64,000 nucleotides of DNA from Variovorax sp. YR216 (GCF_900107745.1 NZ_FNRO01000015.1:62001-126000); one strand, 5' to 3'; positions 50,528 to 59,637 are shown, counted from the first letter of the stretch. Notes: generated by a model from the sequence alone, not told the origin. Numbers and translations are program-made.

Positions 50528-52340
50528 AGATCGCCTCGATCACGTCCGCATACTTCTCCGCGATCGACTTGCGGCGCACCTTCATCGTCGCCGTGACTTC
50601 GCCATCGTCGTGGTCGAGCTCCTTGACCAGCAGATGGAACTTGCGCACCTGCTGCACCTGCGCGAGCCGCGCGTTGGCGGACGCCACTTCGTTGTCGATC
50701 AGCGCGCGCACCTTGTCCTGCTCGACCAGGCTCTTGTAGTTGGTGTAGGCCAGCCCCTGCGCTTCGGCCCAGTTGGCGACGTTGTCGAAGTCGATCTGCA
50801 ACAGCGCCGAGACGAAGCGGCGCCGGTCGGCGATCACGATCGCCTCCTTGATGAAGGGCGAGATGCGCAGCGCGTTCTCGATCTCCGAGGGCGTGATGTT
50901 CTTGCCCCCGGCGGTGATCATGATGTCCTTCTTGCGGTCGATGATGCGCAGCTCGCGCCCGGCCGGGCCGTCGTCCCAGCGCGCGACATCGCCGGTGTGC
51001 AGCCAGCCTTCGGCATCGATCGCCTCCGCGGTGGCTTCGGCATTGCGGTAGTAGCCGCGGAACACCACGTCGCCCCGGATCATGATCTCGCCGTCGTCCG
51101 CCAGCCGAACCTCCACGCCCGGATACGGCACGCCCACGGTGCCCACCGGCGATGCATCGCTGGGCTGCATGGTGGTCGCGCCGGAGGCCTCGGTGAGGCC
51201 GTAGGCTTCGCGGATCGGCACGCCGAGCACGCGGAAGAAATGCAGGATGTCCGGCGCGATCGGCGCGCCCGACGAGATCGCGACCCGGCAGCGGCGCAGC
51301 CCCACGTAGTTGAGCAATGCGCGCAGGATCACCACGTACCAGAAGGCCCACGCGATGCGCTGCCCGATGCTGCGGCTCGCGCGCGGCGCATCCGCGAAGC
51401 GGCCGACCGACGCCATCGCGCGCTGGTACAGCACGAGCCGCCAGCCGCCGGCCTCGCGCAGCTTGGTCTGGATCGAGGCGTGGAACTTCTCCCAGATGCG
51501 CGGCACGCCGAAGAACACCTGCGGCGACAGCTCGCGCAGGTCTTCCTGCACCGTGCGCAGGCTCTCGGCGAAGTTGACCACCGCGCCGGTCGCCAGCGGC
51601 ACATGGATCGAGAACATCTGTTCCGCCACATGGCACAGCGGCAGGTAGGAGACGAGCGCATCGCCCTCGCTGCAACCCAGCACCGAATTGAGCCCGCGCG
51701 CGGCGCTGCCGAGGCCGCGCCAGCTCATCTGCGCGGCCTTGGGCCGGCCGGTGGAGCCGGACGTGAAGACGATGAGCCCGATGTCGTCGAGCGCCTGCTC
51801 GGCGGCCAATGCCTCGATGCGTCCGGGCTGGGCGGCTGCCAGCTGCTGGCCTTGCGCGACCAGCGCGTCGAACTCGTGGATACCCGCGCGGTCGTAGTGC
51901 CGCAGCCCGCGCGGATCGATCACCACCACATGGCGAAGCTCCGGCAGGTTGTCGCGTACCGACAGCACCTTGTCGAGCTGCTCCTGGTCCTCGCAGACGA
52001 TGACCGGCGCGCCCGCGAGTTGAAGCAGGTATTCGATCTCCACGCCCGGCGAAGTGGGATACACGCCGGCGACGATGCCGCCCGCGAGCCCCACGCCGAA
52101 CTGCGCGAGCACCCATTCGATGCGGTTCTCGCCGAGGATCGCGACCTTGTCGCCGCGCTGAAGCCCCAGCTCCAGCAGTGACAGCGCGAACCAGCCCGAT
52201 CTCTCCGCATAGCCGCGCCAGGTGGTCGGCTGCCAGATGCCGAACTGCTTCTGGCGCAGGGCGACCGCATCCGGCCGCGCGCGTGCCCAGTGCAGCAGTT
52301 GCTGCGGCGGCGTGAGTTGGCTGAGTTCGTCCGCGCTCAT
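50520..52340 (-). CDS. Long-chain-type acyl-CoA synthetase (AMP-forming)
   Basis: A 606-residue AMP-binding ligase of the FAA1 type. P-loop motif 'IVFTSGSTGRPKAAQMSW', A5 'AYGLTEASGATTMQ', A8-like 'LHTGDVARWDDGPAGRELRIIDRKKDIMITAGGKNITPSEIENAL', and the late lysine in 'DGEVTATMKVRRKSIAEKYADVIEAIYA'. A central insertion ('FWYVVILRALLNYVGLRRCRVAISSGAPIAPDI') is usual for long-chain members. It activates a hydrophobic carboxylate to its CoA ester. ATGA overlap with livF upstream and overlap with ECH downstream show tight coupling of uptake and activation. Confidence 0.93.
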   Translation of the reverse strand: MSADELSQLTPPQQLLHWARARPDAVALRQKQFGIWQPTTWRGYAERSGWFALSLLELGLQRGDKVAILGENRIEWVLAQFGVGLAGGIVAGVYPTSPGVEIEYLLQLAGAPVIVCEDQEQLDKVLSVRDNLPELRHVVVIDPRGLRHYDRAGIHEFDALVAQGQQLAAAQPGRIEALAAEQALDDIGLIVFTSGSTGRPKAAQMSWRGLGSAARGLNSVLGCSEGDALVSYLPLCHVAEQMFSIHVPLATGAVVNFAESLRTVQEDLRELSPQVFFGVPRIWEKFHASIQTKLREAGGWRLVLYQRAMASVGRFADAPRASRSIGQRIAWAFWYVVILRALLNYVGLRRCRVAISSGAPIAPDILHFFRVLGVPIREAYGLTEASGATTMQPSDASPVGTVGVPYPGVEVRLADDGEIMIRGDVVFRGYYRNAEATAEAIDAEGWLHTGDVARWDDGPAGRELRIIDRKKDIMITAGGKNITPSEIENALRISPFIKEAIVIADRRRFVSALLQIDFDNVANWAEAQGLAYTNYKSLVEQDKVRALIDNEVASANARLAQVQQVRKFHLLVKELDHDDGEVTATMKVRRKSIAEKYADVIEAIYA

Positions 52341-53167
52341 GACAACCAGCGCTTGCGGCGCTTGTAGTGCTTGACATCGCGGAAGCTCACTTGGCCCTCC
52401 CCGCTGTCACCGCTGCCGAGGTAGAAGCGCTGCACGTCGGCATCGCCGAGCAGCTTGTCCTTGGGGCCGTTGATCACGATGCGCCCGTTCTCCATGATGT
52501 AGCCGTAGTCGGCCACGCCGAGCGCCACCTTCGCGTTCTGCTCGACGAGGAGCATCGCGACGCCCTGCTCGCGGTTGATGCGGCCGATGATCGAGAAGAT
52601 GTCCTTCACCACCAGCGGCGCGAGGCCGAGCGAAGGTTCGTCGAGCAGGATGAGGCGCGGCTGGCCGATCAGCGCACGCCCGATCGCGAGCATCTGCTGC
52701 TCGCCGCCCGAGAGATAGCCCGAGACCTGCTTGCGCCGCTCCTTGAGGCGCGGGAAATAGTGGAACACGCCCTCGATGTCGAGCCCCCGGCCGCCGCTGC
52801 GCCCGCTGAGCGCATTCGCCGCCGCGATGAGGTTCTCGTCCACCGTGAGCTCGGCGAACACATGCCGCCCTTCGCGCACGTGTGCGAGGCCGCGCCGCGG
52901 CAGCACATGGGGCGCCCACCGGTCGATGTCCTCGCCGAAGAAACGGATGCGCCCGCTGGCCACGCGCCCGTTCTCCAGCGGCAGGATGCCCGAGGCGGCC
53001 TTCAGCGTGGTGGTCTTGCCCGCGCCGTTGGAGCCCAGCAGCGCGACCACCTTGCCGTCGGGCACCTCGATCGACAGCCCGCGCAGCGCCTGCACCGAGT
53101 GGTTGTAGACCACCTCGATGTTGGCGATCGACAGCGCGGGCGTCGCTTCGCTCACACCTTCAGCCAT
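52337..53167 (-). CDS. livF: Branched-chain-type ABC importer ATPase LivF
   Basis: A 276-residue ATPase with normal Walker A 'LLGSNGAGKTTTLKAASG', signature 'GYLSGGEQQMLAIGRALIGQP', Walker B 'LILLDEPSLGLAP' and 'LLVEQNAKVALGVADYGYIMENGRIV'. The C-terminal tail after 'RFYLG' is about 30 residues longer than usual and basic ('HYKRRKRWLS'). The start overlaps the binding-protein stop by 16 bases and the end overlaps the synthetase start by four. Confidence 0.94.
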   Translation of the reverse strand: MAEGVSEATPALSIANIEVVYNHSVQALRGLSIEVPDGKVVALLGSNGAGKTTTLKAASGILPLENGRVASGRIRFFGEDIDRWAPHVLPRRGLAHVREGRHVFAELTVDENLIAAANALSGRSGGRGLDIEGVFHYFPRLKERRKQVSGYLSGGEQQMLAIGRALIGQPRLILLDEPSLGLAPLVVKDIFSIIGRINREQGVAMLLVEQNAKVALGVADYGYIMENGRIVINGPKDKLLGDADVQRFYLGSGDSGEGQVSFRDVKHYKRRKRWLS

Positions 53168-54351
53168 GAGCTTGCCGGCTCCATCGTCTTGGTCTTGGGC
53201 TCGTAGCGATAGATGCGGCCGACCGGCGCCTGATGCTTGCTCAGGTCCACCAGCGTGCCGAAGATGCCGCCCGAATCCCATTCCTTCATCGACTCCAGCG
53301 CGGCCTTCATGTTGGGCAGCGTGAGCGGCTTGTTGGCCTTGATGCAGCGATCGGCTACCTCGGCGAACACCATGCCCGAGAGCCACGAGCTGATGTAGAA
53401 CGGCGAGATGTTCTTCATGTCGGGCCGGTTCTTGGCGCCGAAGTCGCGCATCGCGTTGATCATGGTCGAGTCGGTCTCGTGGCCGTATCGGTACGGACTC
53501 ACGCCGGCGAGGGATTCGCCCATCGCGCCGAGTGCGTCGTAGGCGGGTTTGTCGAGGCCCCAGGCGGTGCCCATCACCTGGCTCTGCAATCCGGCCTCGC
53601 GCATCTGGCGCACGAACTCGGGCATGGGCGCGAGGATGTAGCCCTGGAAGATCACGATGTCCGGCCGCGCGCGGCGCAGCTTGGCGACTTCGGGCGCGAC
53701 GTCGATGCCAGCCTGCTTGGTCACGATCTCGGTGACGATCGGCAACCCGAGCTTCTCGGCCCGTGCCTTGCCGGCCGGGATGCCATCGCGGCCGAATTCG
53801 GTATCGGCGTACACGTAGGCGATCTTCGGCTTGTCGCTCTTCGACCATGTCTTGGCGATGTACTCCATCAGGATCTCGTGCATCGAGCCGTAGATCGGCC
53901 CCGGCACGAAGTGCTGCGGCATGCCGGTCGGATCGGCCATCGAGCTCGCGAGCGAAGTCGACGAGGTCATGATGGTGCCGGCCGCGACCGCGTCTTGCGC
54001 CACCGCCTTGGCCCACTGGGTGCTGTCGCCGTAGAAGAAGCTCGGCTTCTCCGACGCCATCAGCTTCTTGAAGATCGCAACGCCCTGGTCGAGCTTGAAG
54101 CCGCTGTCTTCCGACACGTAGCGCAGCTTGCGTCCGGCCACGCCGCCGTTGGCGTTCTTCCACAGCACGAAGTCGTTGAGGCCGTTGTTCATCGCGGTGC
54201 CCGCGAACGCGAAGATGCCGGTGATCGGCTGCGAGGCCGCGATCACGATGTCGCCCTTCTGCTGGGCCGACACGCTCCCGATCGCGAATGGCCCGAGCGC
54301 CGCCGCGCTGCCCGCGGCCTGGATCAACTTGCGCCTCAGAAAATCGGTCAT
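53152..54351 (-). CDS. Liv-type ABC importer substrate-binding protein
   Basis: A 399-residue periplasmic binding protein. 'FLRRKLIQAAGSAAALGPFAIGSVSAQ' is a signal peptide with twin arginines. The mature protein opens 'GDIVIAASQPITGIFAFAGTAMNNGLNDFVLWKNANGGVAGRKLRYVSEDSGFKLDQGVAIFKKLM'. AAGGAG precedes the ATG. It sits in the middle of the operon between livM and livF, so this importer is complete. The linked CoA ligases suggest the ligand is a hydrophobic or alicyclic carboxylate rather than an amino acid. Confidence 0.93.
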   Translation of the reverse strand: MTDFLRRKLIQAAGSAAALGPFAIGSVSAQQKGDIVIAASQPITGIFAFAGTAMNNGLNDFVLWKNANGGVAGRKLRYVSEDSGFKLDQGVAIFKKLMASEKPSFFYGDSTQWAKAVAQDAVAAGTIMTSSTSLASSMADPTGMPQHFVPGPIYGSMHEILMEYIAKTWSKSDKPKIAYVYADTEFGRDGIPAGKARAEKLGLPIVTEIVTKQAGIDVAPEVAKLRRARPDIVIFQGYILAPMPEFVRQMREAGLQSQVMGTAWGLDKPAYDALGAMGESLAGVSPYRYGHETDSTMINAMRDFGAKNRPDMKNISPFYISSWLSGMVFAEVADRCIKANKPLTLPNMKAALESMKEWDSGGIFGTLVDLSKHQAPVGRIYRYEPKTKTMEPASSWLKV

Positions 54352-54378
54352 GACGGTCTCCTTGGTTGTATGAATGGG

Positions 54379-55416
54379 TCAGGTCGTGAAGGGCCAGAGA
54401 TGGAAGGTGCGGCGCACGCGGGTCCACATCGCCGACAGCCCGTGCGGCTCGAAGATCAGGAAGACGATGATGAGGAGGCCGAACACCACCTGCCCCATCG
54501 GCAGCAGCAGGCCCGCGACGCCGGGCGCCCACTGCGCAAGGCTGTGCGCGACGAGGCGCAGCACTTCGGGCACGAAGGTCATGAACATCGCGCCGAGGAC
54601 GCTGCCGAGCACCGTCGCGCCGCCGACGATGATGGCCGCCAGGTAGTAGATCGAGAGCGTGATCGTGAAGTACTCGGGTGTGATGTTGCCGTAGAAGTAG
54701 CCGAGCAGCCCGCCCGCGACGCCCGCATAGAACGCGCCGAGCGCGAAGGCCAGCAGCTTGGTGTGCAGGAGGCTCACGCCGAGGATCTCCGCCGAGATGT
54801 CGCGGTCGCGCACCGCGATGAAGGCGCGGCCGATGTAGCAGCGCTGGAGGTTGCGCGTGGCCAGCGCCGCGATCAGAACGCAGGCGTAGATCAGATAGAA
54901 GTTGCGGTGGTCGCCGATGAACTCGAAGCCGAAGAGGTTTGCGCGCGGGATGGAGGTGCCCGGCACGCCGCCGGTCACCGGCTCCCACTCGCGGAAGACG
55001 AAGGTCAGGATGAAGTGCGCGGCCAAGGTGGCGATCGCGAGGTAGATGCCCTTCACCCTGAGGCTCGGCAGGCCGACCAGGATGCCGATGGCCGCGGCCA
55101 GCAGCCCTCCGAGCGGCAGCGCGAAATAAAAAGGCACGCCCAGTTTCGCGAACCACGCCACCGTGTAGCAGCCAACGCCGAGGAAGGCCGCGTGCGCGAG
55201 CGAGATCTGCCCGGTGCTGCCGGTCGTGATGTTGAGCCCGAGCGTCGCGATGATGTGGATGCCGACGATGCAGGCCATCGCGAGCACGTAGTCGCCGCCG
55301 TAGAAGGGCAAGGCGAGCAGCGCGACGATGAAGACCGCCACCGTCCGGCGCGCAGCGGGCGAATCCCAGAGCTGCTCCTCGGAACGGTGGGACTCGTGGA
55401 AGACGCCGGTGCGCAT
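54379..55416 (-). CDS. livM: Branched-chain-type ABC importer permease LivM
   Basis: A 345-residue permease of normal length: 'TGSTGQISLAHAAFLGVGCYTVAWFAKLGVPFYFALPLGGLLAAAIGILVGLPSLRVKGIYLAIATLAAHFILTFVF', 'RDRDISAEILGVSLLHTKLLAFALGAFYAGVAGGLLGYFYG'. It pairs with LivH encoded directly upstream (four-base gap). The conserved order livG-livH-livM-binding protein-livF is typical of Burkholderiales carboxylate importers. Confidence 0.94.
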   Translation of the reverse strand: MRTGVFHESHRSEEQLWDSPAARRTVAVFIVALLALPFYGGDYVLAMACIVGIHIIATLGLNITTGSTGQISLAHAAFLGVGCYTVAWFAKLGVPFYFALPLGGLLAAAIGILVGLPSLRVKGIYLAIATLAAHFILTFVFREWEPVTGGVPGTSIPRANLFGFEFIGDHRNFYLIYACVLIAALATRNLQRCYIGRAFIAVRDRDISAEILGVSLLHTKLLAFALGAFYAGVAGGLLGYFYGNITPEYFTITLSIYYLAAIIVGGATVLGSVLGAMFMTFVPEVLRLVAHSLAQWAPGVAGLLLPMGQVVFGLLIIVFLIFEPHGLSAMWTRVRRTFHLWPFTT

Positions 55417-55420
55417 AAGT

Positions 55421-56308
55421 TCAGAGCCTTTCGATGGAGCGGGTGCCGAAGATGCCGTGCGGGCGCATCACGAGGATCGCGAGCACCACCACGTAGGGCA
55501 CGAGGTCGCGCGCCTTGCCGCCGAGGTAACCCGCGGCGACCGCGTCGAGCCAGCCAACGATGAGGCTCGCAACGATGGCGCCCACGATGCTGTCGAGTCC
55601 GCCGAGGATGATCACCGCGAAGGCCGCCAGCGCGGTCGAGGCCAGCAGCGGCGAGAGATTGGCCGACGTGGCGATGAGCACGCCGGCCACCGTGCCCACG
55701 AGGCTGGAGAGGATCCAGGTCAGCCGCTGCGCATGGCGGATGTCAATGCCCATCGTCGCCGCGGTCACCGGATCGCTCGCGGTGGCACGCAGCGCGATGC
55801 CGGTCTTCGAATAGCGGAAGAAGGCAATGAACGCGCCGATAAGCACCGCCGCGACGGCGAAGTTGCCGATGGCGGTGCCGGGGATCAGCACCTCGCCCAG
55901 GTTGAGCGGCATGCGCGGCAGGAGCGGCGGCACGGTGAAGGTGTCGCCGCCCCAGATGGCCTCCACCGTACCGTGCACGATGCTGGCCATGCCGATGGTC
56001 GCCATCAGCACCGACACCGTGGGCTGCCCCGAAAGCGGCCGCAGCACCATGCGCTCCACCAGCACCGCGAGCACCGCGATCGCTGCCAGCGACAGCACGA
56101 AGGCCGGCACCGGCGCGAGCCCGAAGGTGACGTGCGCGGCGTAGTACAGGTAGGCACCGAGCATCATCACCTCGCCCACCGCGAAGTTGACGACGCCGGT
56201 GCCCTTGTAGACCAGCACGAAGCTCAGCGCCACCAGCGCGAGCACGCCGCCCGACAGCAGGCCGATGGTGCTGAACTCGATGAATTCGTAGACGCGCGCC
56301 ATGTCCAT
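55421..56308 (-). CDS. livH: Branched-chain-type ABC importer permease LivH
   Basis: A 295-residue permease: 'GVLALVALSFVLVYKGTGVVNFAVGEVMMLGAYLYYAAHV' and 'GIALRATASDPVTAATMGIDIRHAQRLTWILSSLVGTVAGVLIATS' are LivH signatures. The ATG shares one base with the livG stop (TGATG). A second ATG two codons on could also be used. Confidence 0.94.
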   Translation of the reverse strand: MDMARVYEFIEFSTIGLLSGGVLALVALSFVLVYKGTGVVNFAVGEVMMLGAYLYYAAHVTFGLAPVPAFVLSLAAIAVLAVLVERMVLRPLSGQPTVSVLMATIGMASIVHGTVEAIWGGDTFTVPPLLPRMPLNLGEVLIPGTAIGNFAVAAVLIGAFIAFFRYSKTGIALRATASDPVTAATMGIDIRHAQRLTWILSSLVGTVAGVLIATSANLSPLLASTALAAFAVIILGGLDSIVGAIVASLIVGWLDAVAAGYLGGKARDLVPYVVVLAILVMRPHGIFGTRSIERL

Positions 56309-57192
56309 CACAGCGCTCCCTTTTCGTCGCCTATTTCCTCGTCCGCGCCCAGGTAGGCCTGGATCACGTCCGGGTGGCTGCGCACCTCGGCGGGCGTGCC
56401 GCTCGCGATGACCTGGCCGAAGTTGAGGACCACCACGTGGCTGGAGATGTCCATCACCATGCCCATGTCGTGCTCCACCAGCAGCACCGTGACGCCCCAA
56501 TCCTCCTGCACGTCGAGGATGAAGCGCGCCATGTCCTCGGTCTCCTCGCGGTTCATGCCCGCGACCGGCTCGTCGAGCATCAGCACCCGCGGGCGCATCG
56601 CAAGCGCGCGGGCGAGCTCGACGCGCTTCTGCAAGCCGTACGAGAGCGCCTCGACCGGCCGGTGGCGCAGGTGGTCGATCTCCAGGAAGTCGATCACGCG
56701 GCGCTCCACCTCGTCGCGCAGCGCGAGTTCCTCGTCGCGGGCGGCGGGCGTGCGCGCCAGGCTCTGGAGCAGGCCGGCGCGCATCGTGTGGTGGCCGCCG
56801 AGCTTGATGTTCTCCAGCACGCTGAGTCCGTGGAAGAGCGCGATGTTCTGGAAGGTGCGCGCCAGCCCGCGCGCGGCGCGCCGGTGGACCGGCGTCGCGG
56901 TGATGTCCTGCCCGTCGAGCACGATGCGGCCAGCGGCGGGCCGGTAGAAACCCGAGATCGTGTTGAACACGCTGGTCTTGCCGGCGCCATTGGGGCCGAT
57001 CACCGAGGTGATCTGCCCCGGCGCCGCAGTGAACGAGACGCCGCGCAGCGCGTGGATGCCGCCGAAGCGCAGGTCCACGCCCTCGACCGCGAGCGATGCG
57101 CCCTGCGCGGGCGCCGCCGAATCCCGCGCGACTGCCGGGGAAAGCGTGGCCGAGGTCGCCCTCTGCAGATGGGTGGAAGCCGCCAAGTCCAT
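56308..57192 (-). CDS. livG: Branched-chain-type ABC importer ATPase LivG
   Basis: A 294-residue ATPase with an N-terminal extension of about 30 Ala/Ser-rich residues before 'LAVEGVDLRFGGIHALRGVSF'. Walker A 'VIGPNGAGKTSVFNTISGFY', signature 'ALSYGLQKRVELARALAMRP', Walker B 'VLMLDEPVAGMNREE' and 'VTVLLVEHDMGMVMDISSHVVVLNFGQVIASGTP' are intact. It is the first gene of the importer operon; operator C lies 81-102 bp upstream. Confidence 0.94.
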   Translation of the reverse strand: MDLAASTHLQRATSATLSPAVARDSAAPAQGASLAVEGVDLRFGGIHALRGVSFTAAPGQITSVIGPNGAGKTSVFNTISGFYRPAAGRIVLDGQDITATPVHRRAARGLARTFQNIALFHGLSVLENIKLGGHHTMRAGLLQSLARTPAARDEELALRDEVERRVIDFLEIDHLRHRPVEALSYGLQKRVELARALAMRPRVLMLDEPVAGMNREETEDMARFILDVQEDWGVTVLLVEHDMGMVMDISSHVVVLNFGQVIASGTPAEVRSHPDVIQAYLGADEEIGDEKGAL

Positions 57193-57272
57193 GCACCAGA
57201 TCCGGTTTGCCGCGGGGCGCTGCCGAGGCGGGCGCCCATCGCGAGGTCCGTCTTCAAAATTCAGACGTTGCG

Positions 57273-57294
57273 TATCGTACGCTACTGTACCGTA
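57273..57294. promoter_or_regulatory. TetR-like operator, copy C
   Basis: TATCGTAC-gctact-GTACCGTA. The left arm is identical to copy B, the right arm matches 6 of 8, and the spacer is again six bases. It lies in the 141-bp gap between the ligase stop (57334) and the livG start (57192), a promoter position for the importer operon. Confidence 0.7.
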
Positions 57295-57333
57295 TGCAAT
57301 ATCAGTGCTTACCCGCGAGCGCGCTCCGGAGCC

Positions 57334-58992
57334 TCAGGCGCCGGCCGCCTGCATCTCGGTGCCGAAGGCCTTGGCGCGTTCCTTGAGGATGAACTTCTGG
57401 ATCTTTCCGCTCGGCGTGCGTGGCACCACGTCGAGGATCTCGACGCGCTCGGGCCAGTACTGCTTGGCGACCTTGCATTCGGCCATGTACGCCTGCACCG
57501 CCGCGAGGTCGAGCGCCGCGCCCGGGCGCAGCTCCACGAAGGCGCAGGCGCGCTCGCCGAGGCGCGCGTCCGGGTAGCCGACGATGGCCGCCATCGCGAC
57601 CGCCGGATGCTTGTAGAGCAGCGCCTCGATCTCGACCACCGGCACGTTCTCGCCGCCGCGGATCAGCACGTCCTTCGTGCGGCCGTTGATGCGGATGTAG
57701 CCCTCGGCGTCCATGTAGGCGAGGTCGCCGGTATCGAACCAGCCTTCGGCGTCGTAGGTCACGATGTGGGGCCGCTTGTAGTAGCCCAGCGACATCTGCG
57801 CGCCGCGCACCAGCAGGCGGCCGGTCTGTCCGAGCGGCAGCGGCTTGCCGTCGAAATCGACGATGCGGATGTCCACCCCGTCGAGCGCGCGCCCGTCGGT
57901 CTTCGACGATTTGTCGGCGGCGCGGGCCGGCTCGGTCAGCGTGCTCGACAGCGATTCGGTCATGCCCCAGAGCGAGCACACCTTGAGGTTGAGCTCGCGC
58001 GCCGCGCGTTCGATCAGCACCGGCGGGATCGGCGCGCCGCCGCACAGGAAGGAGCGCAGCGCGGCCGGCTTCGGCGCGCCATCGGCCACCGCGTTGCAGA
58101 TGTCGGAGAGAAAGGGCGACGAGGCCGCGGTGTAGGTCACGCCTTCGGCCGCCATGATGGTCACGCCGCGGCGTGCTTCCCAGATGTCCTGCAGCACCAC
58201 GGTCGAGCCGAGGTACACGCCGAGCAGCATCACCGCCGCATAGCCGGTCATGTGGCCGACCGGCGAGCAGGCGAGCAGCACGTCGTCGGCCTTGAGGCCG
58301 AAGCGGCCGGAGAGCGCCTTGGTGCAGGCCAGCAGCGTGTTGCAGCTGTGCATGACGCCCTTGGGCGAACCTGTGGTGCCGGAGGTGAACATCATCACCG
58401 CCATCTCTTCGGCTGCGAGCGCCGATTCGTGCGGGCTCGCCGCGGCCTCGACGCGGTGGCTGCCTTGCAGCAGCAGGCGGTCGAAGGCGTTGGGTCCGTC
58501 GCCGTCGACGACGATCACCTGCTGGAGCTTCGGCAGCTTCTTCCTGAGGTCTTCCGCCATCGCGGCGTGGTCGAAGCCGCGGAACATCGCCGGCACCACG
58601 AACACCTTGGCTTCGGCGAAGCCGAGCATGAATTCCAGCTCGCGCTCGCGGAAGATCGGCATCAGCGGATTCACCACCGCGCCGATGCGGCCGCAGGCCA
58701 GCGAGACGACGACGAATTCCCACCAGTTGGGCACCTGCACCGCCACGATGTCGCCGTGGCCGACGCCGAGATCGCGCAGTGCGCCGGCGGCCAGCGCGAC
58801 TTTCTCGCCGAGTTCCTGGTAAGTGATACGCACCGGCTCGGCGCGATCCGCGCGGTAGGCCACCAGCGCATCCTTGCCCGGCGCGCGGCGGATCGCTTCG
58901 GTGAGGTGGTCGTCGATCGTCCTGTCGAGCCACCAGCCGCCCGCCCGCATCGCTTGTCCGTGTGCGACCGGGTCGAATTCCTTGACCGTCAT
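57334..58992 (-). CDS. Acyl-CoA ligase, cyclohexanecarboxylate-CoA ligase (AliA)-like
   Basis: About 552 residues. Motifs: 'AVMMFTSGTTGSPKGVMHSCNTL' (P-loop), 'SLWGMTESLSSTLT' (A5), 'GWFDTGDLAYMDAEGYIRINGRTKDVLIRGGENVPVVEIEALL' (A7-A8), and the catalytic lysine in 'TPSGKIQKFILKERAKAF'. The N-terminal region 'AMRAGGWWLDRTIDDHLTEAIRR' resembles AliA-type alicyclic-acid ligases. The ATG at 58992 has a GGAG eight bases upstream; another at 59037 would add 15 residues without a ribosome site. Operator D lies just upstream. Confidence 0.92.
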   Translation of the reverse strand: MTVKEFDPVAHGQAMRAGGWWLDRTIDDHLTEAIRRAPGKDALVAYRADRAEPVRITYQELGEKVALAAGALRDLGVGHGDIVAVQVPNWWEFVVVSLACGRIGAVVNPLMPIFRERELEFMLGFAEAKVFVVPAMFRGFDHAAMAEDLRKKLPKLQQVIVVDGDGPNAFDRLLLQGSHRVEAAASPHESALAAEEMAVMMFTSGTTGSPKGVMHSCNTLLACTKALSGRFGLKADDVLLACSPVGHMTGYAAVMLLGVYLGSTVVLQDIWEARRGVTIMAAEGVTYTAASSPFLSDICNAVADGAPKPAALRSFLCGGAPIPPVLIERAARELNLKVCSLWGMTESLSSTLTEPARAADKSSKTDGRALDGVDIRIVDFDGKPLPLGQTGRLLVRGAQMSLGYYKRPHIVTYDAEGWFDTGDLAYMDAEGYIRINGRTKDVLIRGGENVPVVEIEALLYKHPAVAMAAIVGYPDARLGERACAFVELRPGAALDLAAVQAYMAECKVAKQYWPERVEILDVVPRTPSGKIQKFILKERAKAFGTEMQAAGA

Positions 58993-59054
58993 TCCAGCAT
59001 CTCCAGAGTAGTGTCGGAAGGGCTCGGCTTGCGCCATTGCACAGCCCGGGCCTA

Positions 59055-59076
59055 TTTAGTTCACTACTGTACGATA
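59055..59076. promoter_or_regulatory. TetR-like operator, copy D
   Basis: The right arm GTACGATA (59069-59076) is identical to copy B. The left arm TTTAGTTC matches 5 of 8, and the spacer is six bases (actact). It lies 63 bp upstream of the ligase ATG at 58992. Confidence 0.55.
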
Positions 59077-59137
59077 CGTGGATTAATTGTCTGCTGCAAG
59101 TCCGGTTGTATCCGGGAAAGCCAGTAGGCTGCGCGCG

Positions 59138-59282
59138 GCCGGAGCGTGCGTGGGCGGGCGGCGGTGCGCCACTGGGGCGGTCGGCGCTTTGCGCCGACTT
59201 CCCTGCGGTGCTCGCGCGGCCGGCCGCGCTGCGCTCCTCGGCGCCCCACAGGCGCACCGCCGCCCACCCACGCACGCCCCGG
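59138..59282. repeat. Large GC-rich inverted repeat with nested palindromes
   Basis: The outer arms (about 59141-59179 and 59241-59280) share CGTGCGTGGG, GGGCGGCGGTGCGCC and TGGGGCG in inverted order with only a few mismatches over about 38 bases. Inside lie a perfect hairpin GTCGGCG-N5-CGCCGAC and the 16-bp palindrome GCGCGGCCGGCCGCGC (59215-59230). There is no coding potential. It fills most of the 300-bp gap between operator D and the small gene at 59341. It looks like a dispersed palindromic element or a strong terminator structure. Confidence 0.7.
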
Positions 59283-59340
59283 CTGGAGACGTTGTGGCGG
59301 TTTCGACGAGGGCGCGCACGACTTTTATGGTCGCGCCGCG

Positions 59341-59637
59341 TCAGTGCAACGCGCGCTGCACCGATTCGATCGCCTCGCACACGGCCTGCATGCGCCGCTG
59401 CGTCTCGGCATTGATGCAGGTGACCAGCGCCCTCAGCTCTCCGGGCTCGACATCGAATTCTTCGAACTCCTGCCGGCGATGCGGCGATAGAAAGCCTTGC
59501 AGGCATTCGAAGGCGAGGAGGGTGTCGCGCAAGTTGTACCACTCGTCGATGGCGTTCAGCGCGGCGCTTCGGGCCTTGCGTTTCTTGGACCTTGGATCGC
59601 TGGATGTGCGCGCGGGTGCGCGGGCAGACTTGGCCAT
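59341..59637 (-). CDS. Small hypothetical protein, paralogue of the protein at 8432-8788
   Basis: A 98-residue protein, MAKSARAPARTSSDPRSKKRKARSAALNAIDEWYNLRD followed by 'FECLQGFLSPHRRQEFEEFDVEPGELRALVTCINAETQRRMQAVCEAIESVQRALH'. The N-terminus is basic and probably disordered; the rest is helical. It shares the start MAK, the basic tail and the whole helical half with the 8.4-kb protein. GGGAGG lies seven bases before the ATG. The gene is preceded by a 240-bp leader with several stem-loops. Function unknown; the basic tail could bind nucleic acid. Confidence 0.75.
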   Translation of the reverse strand: MAKSARAPARTSSDPRSKKRKARSAALNAIDEWYNLRDTLLAFECLQGFLSPHRRQEFEEFDVEPGELRALVTCINAETQRRMQAVCEAIESVQRALH

